Assembly (NCBI GenBank): GCA_019245255.1
Contig: JAFARV010000923.1
Coordinates: 1-5,660, forward strand
Direction of reading: 5' to 3'
Source of the DNA: Acidobacteriaceae bacterium
Lineage (GTDB): Bacteria > Acidobacteriota > Terriglobia > Bryobacterales > Bryobacteraceae
Length of the DNA: 5,660 nt
Each line of letters begins with the position of its first letter. The stretch's first letter is position 1. The notes beneath the pieces are model-generated. The model made no database searches, had not been told where the DNA came from, and saw only the letters and a list, made by a program, of their open reading frames with translations. A program made the translations under genes and the position numbers. Positions 2,780 through 5,660 of this stretch are shown one piece after another.

Positions 2780-5660
2780 GCACTGTAAACGTTGTGCTCA
2801 TGGTCGCGCTCACCGGCTGCAGGAAGTGAGGTTCGAAAAGATAGACCGTTGCTGTCACATCCAGTGTGTGCGTTCCGTCGGGCAACAGGGTCGTATCCAG
2901 CGTAGTCTGCCAACCAACGTCCGGACATCCCGGCGCTCCGTTGCCTCCATTGCAGACATCCGTTCGCGGTACTCCATAAGTCACCGGTGATAACTGAGGG
3001 ACACCGTCGATCGCGATCGAGACCTGTGAAACACTACCGGAGTTACTGAACGCGTAACCACTCAGCGTGAGGATTCCCGCAACCGGCGCGCCATTGGAAC
3101 TCAGTGGATCGATGCCGATCTGAATCGGGCTCGTATTGGTGAAATTAGCAACGTTGATGGTGGTCGATACCGTTCCAGTCTGGCCGCCGGATGTTCCCGT
3201 CGCGCTAAGAGTGTGCGCTCCATCGCCGAGCTGCCTGGTATCGAACAGAACGCTCCAGCCTACGTTGGGACACGTACCGGTATACCCGAAGGCTGCGCAA
3301 ACGTCCGGTCTGGCTATATAGCTGACCGTTAGCTGTGGGTACGGCATCCCGTCGATGGAGATAACCACCGAGCTCGGGTTACCGCTATTAGTCGACCAAC
3401 CCGAAATTTGAACAACACCAACCAGAGTTGCGTTTTGAGTTGGCCGATCGATATAACCGCGAACTGCGGAACCGGCGGATGAGACCGTGAAGTTACGCGA
3501 AATGGTGTGATTACCGTTTGCCGTTTTGGCTGTCACATCCAACACGTGCGGACCAGGCGCCAGTACAGTGGTGTCGAGACTCGCAATCCAGCCAAGGTTG
3601 GTGCCGGACGGACAACCAATGAGGTTCGGGTACACACCGCAGACGTCCGGACGCCCAATGCCGGGCGTTGTTGTCGCTCGTTGAAAGCCGTCGACAGAAA
3701 GCGTTACCGCCGTAACTGGTGAGCTACTCGATCCCGCCCAACCCTCGATCTGGGCCGTGCCGCTGAGAGCCTGGCCCAAATTGGTGTCAACGAACATCTG
3801 AATCGGGCTGCCGGTATTCGCCACGGTAAACGTCATGTTCAGGGTTGCCAACTCGCCGTTGGCATCCGTGGCCGTCGCCATCAATGAATGCGAGCCGTCA
3901 TTCAGCAAAGTGGAGTCGAATTGCAAAACCCAGCCGACGTTCGGGCATCCGTTGCGGCCCGGGTAGGCCGCGCAAACATCCGGCCGGGCGACCCCGAGCG
4001 ACGCATTGCCCAACTGAACTCCGTCGACTGAGATCGCCACCGAAGTGATAGCGGCCTGATCGCTGACAGCCCACCCCTCCGCACTGATGACACCGCTATA
4101 CGTGTTCTGATAATTCGGTGTATCGATAAATACGTGTACCGAAGTTGTGGTGGTCCAGTTCGCAACACTGAAGCTGGAGGTAATCGTCTCGCTCTGCCCG
4201 CCTGCGGTTGCGGTCACTTCCAGCTGATGAGTTCCGTTTGCCAACTTCGTTGTGTCGAGCGGCAAATGCCACCCAAGCTGCGCTGCCGGACAGCCGAAGG
4301 CGTTCGCGTGCGCGGCGCAGACATCCGGACGTGGGTTCGTCGCTGCGGTTCCCACACGCACACCATCGACCGAAAGGTTGACGCTACTCACAGCCGCCAC
4401 CGTGCTGAAGGCCCAGCCTTGCAGGGTCGCGGTGCCGACCAGCGTGCCAGTCGGGTTTCCCGGGTTGTCGATGTATATCTGCATGTTGCTCGGAGCGGCA
4501 TTGTTTACGGTAAATGTCGCCGCAATGGCTGCATTGACTGAATTCGAATCGGTTGCGCGCAGGGTAAGAGTATGCGAGCCGTTCGCCAACAGAGTTGTAT
4601 CGAGCGAAGCTGCCCACCCAACGTTCACGTTGCCATTCGCGCAATCCTGCGCTGAGGGAAACGCGGCGCAAACGTCCGGGCGTGCCACGCCGACTACTCC
4701 ATTTATCGGAACGCCATCTACAAACACTGCAATGTTCGACGTAGGAACGGTTCCGCCGTTACTAATCGCCCATCCACCGAGCGGAATAGTGCCGGAAACG
4801 GTCGAGCCGTTCACCGGCGAATCAATGTAGAGCCTCATTGGATTGACCAGAGTGAACGTCGTCATCCTGCTGTCGACGGTTCCGTCCGAAGCGCTAACTA
4901 TGACCGCGAGCGAATGGGTTCCTCCGGTCAGATTGGCGGTGTTGATGGTAGCGGCCCATCCGACGTTCACCTTGCCATTTGCGCAATCCTGCGCTGACGG
5001 ATATGCCCGGCAAACGTCAGGGCGTGCAACCCGGGTCGCATTGTTCACATATGGTGTGCCATCGAGCCACACTGCTACCTGTGAAATCGAAGCGTTGTTG
5101 TCAATCGCCCACCCGGCAGCATTGAGCACACCGCGTTCGTACTGCCCGCTACCGTTTGGCACATCGATGAAGATATTGATCGGCGATGTACCGGCTGATC
5201 CGACCGGCAACGTCACCGTATTGCTGAAGAAGGCATTCTGCGCGACGTAGATATCGGCAACGCCGCTGGAGGGCAGAGAAGACGGCATCAACACTTGAAT
5301 TTGATAGGTGCCCACTCCGCCTGCCGGAAGACCTGCGCTGATGACCTGCGCCGTGCCTCCCTGTACCGTGGCTATGACCAGATTCTGCGAACTATTAGGC
5401 TGCGGCCCGGAGTATGGCACTCCGGCAGTGACGCCGATGTAATTGGCGCTTGAATCCTGGATTGTGCCAAGGCCCGTTGCGAGCAGCGTAATCACCTCAT
5501 TCGCCTGCGCGGGATTGCTCACAGTAACAGGCAAGCCGCCGGACGAAGCGCAGCAGGTGGCGCTGGTGAAAGCGGTAACCGTCTCAGTAGCGCTCGATTT
5601 GCCCGAGGCGGCAGTTACTGAGCCGCTGACGGAAATGCCCGAGCCCGCTGCTCCTGATTT
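2760..5660 (-). CDS. Large secreted protein: TIGR03437-like domain plus seven Ig-like repeats (5' partial)
   Basis: The frame is open from the right edge to TAA at 2762-2760: 966 visible residues with no start. The TTG at 5534 is internal, because the frame continues upstream with protein-like sequence and no ribosome binding site. Visible residues 1-42 are Ser/Thr/Ala/Gly-rich with a Cys-Cys pair. Residues about 48-154 resemble the TIGR03437 domain of acidobacterial extracellular proteins: NPAQANEVITLLATGLG, then VGTYQIQVLMP and SNTVTLPV. Residues 160-966 are seven tandem Ig-like units, similar to bacterial Ig domain Big_7 with an inserted RPDVC-x8-C segment. No enzyme motif, membrane anchor, LPXTG or recognisable sorting domain is visible, and the protein ends five residues after the last repeat's TFTVQ strand. 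The paired cysteines suggest disulfides and therefore export. An adhesive, structural or carbohydrate-binding stalk role is possible but unproven. The gene converges on the GH3 gene 46 bases from its stop. Confidence 0.9.
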   Translation of the reverse strand, partial: KSGAAGSGISVSGSVTAASGKSSATETVTAFTSATCCASSGGLPVTVSNPAQANEVITLLATGLGTIQDSSANYIGVTAGVPYSGPQPNSSQNLVIATVQGGTAQVISAGLPAGGVGTYQIQVLMPSSLPSSGVADIYVAQNAFFSNTVTLPVGSAGTSPINIFIDVPNGSGQYERGVLNAAGWAIDNNASISQVAVWLDGTPYVNNATRVARPDVCRAYPSAQDCANGKVNVGWAATINTANLTGGTHSLAVIVSASDGTVDSRMTTFTLVNPMRLYIDSPVNGSTVSGTIPLGGWAISNGGTVPTSNIAVFVDGVPINGVVGVARPDVCAAFPSAQDCANGNVNVGWAASLDTTLLANGSHTLTLRATDSNSVNAAIAATFTVNNAAPSNMQIYIDNPGNPTGTLVGTATLQGWAFSTVAAVSSVNLSVDGVRVGTAATNPRPDVCAAHANAFGCPAAQLGWHLPLDTTKLANGTHQLEVTATAGGQSETITSSFSVANWTTTTSVHVFIDTPNYQNTYSGVISAEGWAVSDQAAITSVAISVDGVQLGNASLGVARPDVCAAYPGRNGCPNVGWVLQFDSTLLNDGSHSLMATATDANGELATLNMTFTVANTGSPIQMFVDTNLGQALSGTAQIEGWAGSSSSPVTAVTLSVDGFQRATTTPGIGRPDVCGVYPNLIGCPSGTNLGWIASLDTTVLAPGPHVLDVTAKTANGNHTISRNFTVSSAGSAVRGYIDRPTQNATLVGVVQISGWSTNSGNPSSVVISIDGMPYPQLTVSYIARPDVCAAFGYTGTCPNVGWSVLFDTRQLGDGAHTLSATGTSGGQTGTVSTTINVANFTNTSPIQIGIDPLSSNGAPVAGILTLSGYAFSNSGSVSQVSIAIDGVPQLSPVTYGVPRTDVCNGGNGAPGCPDVGWQTTLDTTLLPDGTHTLDVTATVYLFEPHFLQPVSATMSTTFTVQNLGGA
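2763..5183 (-). repeat. Array of seven Ig-like protein repeats with a C-x8-C insert
   Basis: In protein order the units are R1 4839-5183, R2 4488-4838, R3 4146-4487, R4 3807-4145, R5 3468-3806, R6 3129-3467 and R7 2763-3128 (115, 117, 114, 113, 113, 113 and 122 residues). Each shows, in order, an opening strand such as FID-x-P, a G-W-A segment, a V-x-V-x-V-D-G strand, RPDVC-x8-C, a 3-7 residue linker, GW, then D-T-T-x-L-x-x-G-x-H-x-L and a closing T-F-x-V-x-N strand. The spacing between the two cysteines is exactly eight residues in all seven units, whereas the linker from the second Cys to GW varies: 7, 7, 5, 3, 6, 3 and 3. R5 opens FVDTN and R6 has GWS. R7 is the most divergent, with RTDVC, GYA and a longer late loop. 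The DNA has diverged, so the array is old apart from R1 and R2. Confidence 0.92.
4621..4686 (-). repeat. Near-duplicate DNA segment in R2, copy in R1 at 4963-5028
   Basis: By hand alignment, 4621-4686 and 4963-5028 are about 85% identical over 66 bases without gaps, including a 17-base identical core. They are exactly 342 bases (114 codons) apart. Both encode the RPDVC...PSAQDCANG...VNVGW region; the words PSAQDC and ANG occur only in these two units. Other pairs of units look clearly less similar in DNA, so R1 and R2 are probably the latest duplication or were homogenised by gene conversion. Confidence 0.75.
5199..5519 (-). other. TIGR03437-like domain in the repeat protein
   Basis: This stretch encodes NPAQANEVITLLATGLG, which matches the family pattern NPA-Q-x-x-E-V-I-x-x-x-A-T-G-L-G. 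It continues with a middle region and VGTYQIQVLMPSSLPSS, corresponding to the family's 'GLYQVNVQVP.GLP.G' segment, and ends in a SNTVTLPV strand. The family is known mostly from Solibacter-like proteins and often sits at the C-terminus; here it is followed by the repeat array. The match is from memory of the family, not from a profile search. Confidence 0.7.

Noticed and set aside
2763..2790. C-terminal sorting signal or anchor on the repeat protein
   Set aside because: The end reads TFTVQNLGGA with no LPXTG, no hydrophobic segment and no recognisable secretion-system sorting domain.
4252..4830. 192-codon plus-strand open frame opposite the repeats
   Set aside because: Its own internal repetition (AAHPTFTLPFAQSCA-like words) mirrors the minus-strand repeat array. 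It is an antisense shadow with no independent support.
4600..5040. Regularly spaced similar DNA blocks suggesting a CRISPR or non-coding repeat
   Set aside because: The period is about 340 bp, the units are diverged and keep the reading frame, so these are protein repeats.
5532..5534. TTG at 5534 as the start of the repeat protein
   Set aside because: The frame is open for 42 more codons to the window edge, the domain signature reads through this point, and there is no ribosome binding site or signal peptide here.

Overview
The window most resembles a chromosome of the Acidobacteriota (Solibacter/Koribacter-like soil lineages). The reasons are an estimated mid-50s percent G+C, a TIGR03437-type domain (common in secreted acidobacterial proteins), tandem Ig-like units carrying the 'RPDV...GW...LDTT.L.NG.H.L' signature familiar from that phylum, and a secreted GH3 glycosidase. 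This placement rests on recognised families; no database search was possible.

Layout, left to right. (1) Positions 1-93, minus strand: the first 31 codons of a gene running off the left edge. It has a near-ideal ribosome binding site and a Tat (twin-arginine) signal peptide. (2) Positions 94-433: a 340-bp spacer between divergent genes. It holds a good sigma70-type promoter for the right-hand gene, a 14-bp inverted repeat overlapping that promoter, a perfect 14-bp palindrome just before the ribosome binding site, and, antisense to the promoter, a short protein-like reading frame that may be a gene remnant. (3) Positions 434-2713, plus strand: a complete, exported family 3 glycoside hydrolase of 759 residues, probably a beta-glucosidase. 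(4) Positions 2744-2779: a strong intrinsic terminator for that gene; its hairpin loop contains the stop codon of the convergent gene. (5) Positions 2760-5660, minus strand: the 3' 966 codons of a very large secreted protein whose start lies beyond the right edge. It has a Ser/Thr/Ala/Gly-rich stretch, a TIGR03437-like domain and seven tandem Ig-like repeats of about 113-122 residues. Each repeat carries a cysteine pair spaced exactly C-x8-C.

All three proteins appear to act outside the cytoplasm. The glycosidase would release terminal sugars from beta-linked oligosaccharides. The palindromes near its promoter suggest local control, for example by a LacI-type repressor, but no regulator gene is visible. 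The repeat protein is convergent, does not share an operon with the glycosidase, and is not obviously linked to it in function. I see no RNA gene, insertion sequence, CRISPR array or phage gene. I do not see a clearly new multi-gene system; the most distinctive element is the cysteine-clamped Ig-like repeat array.
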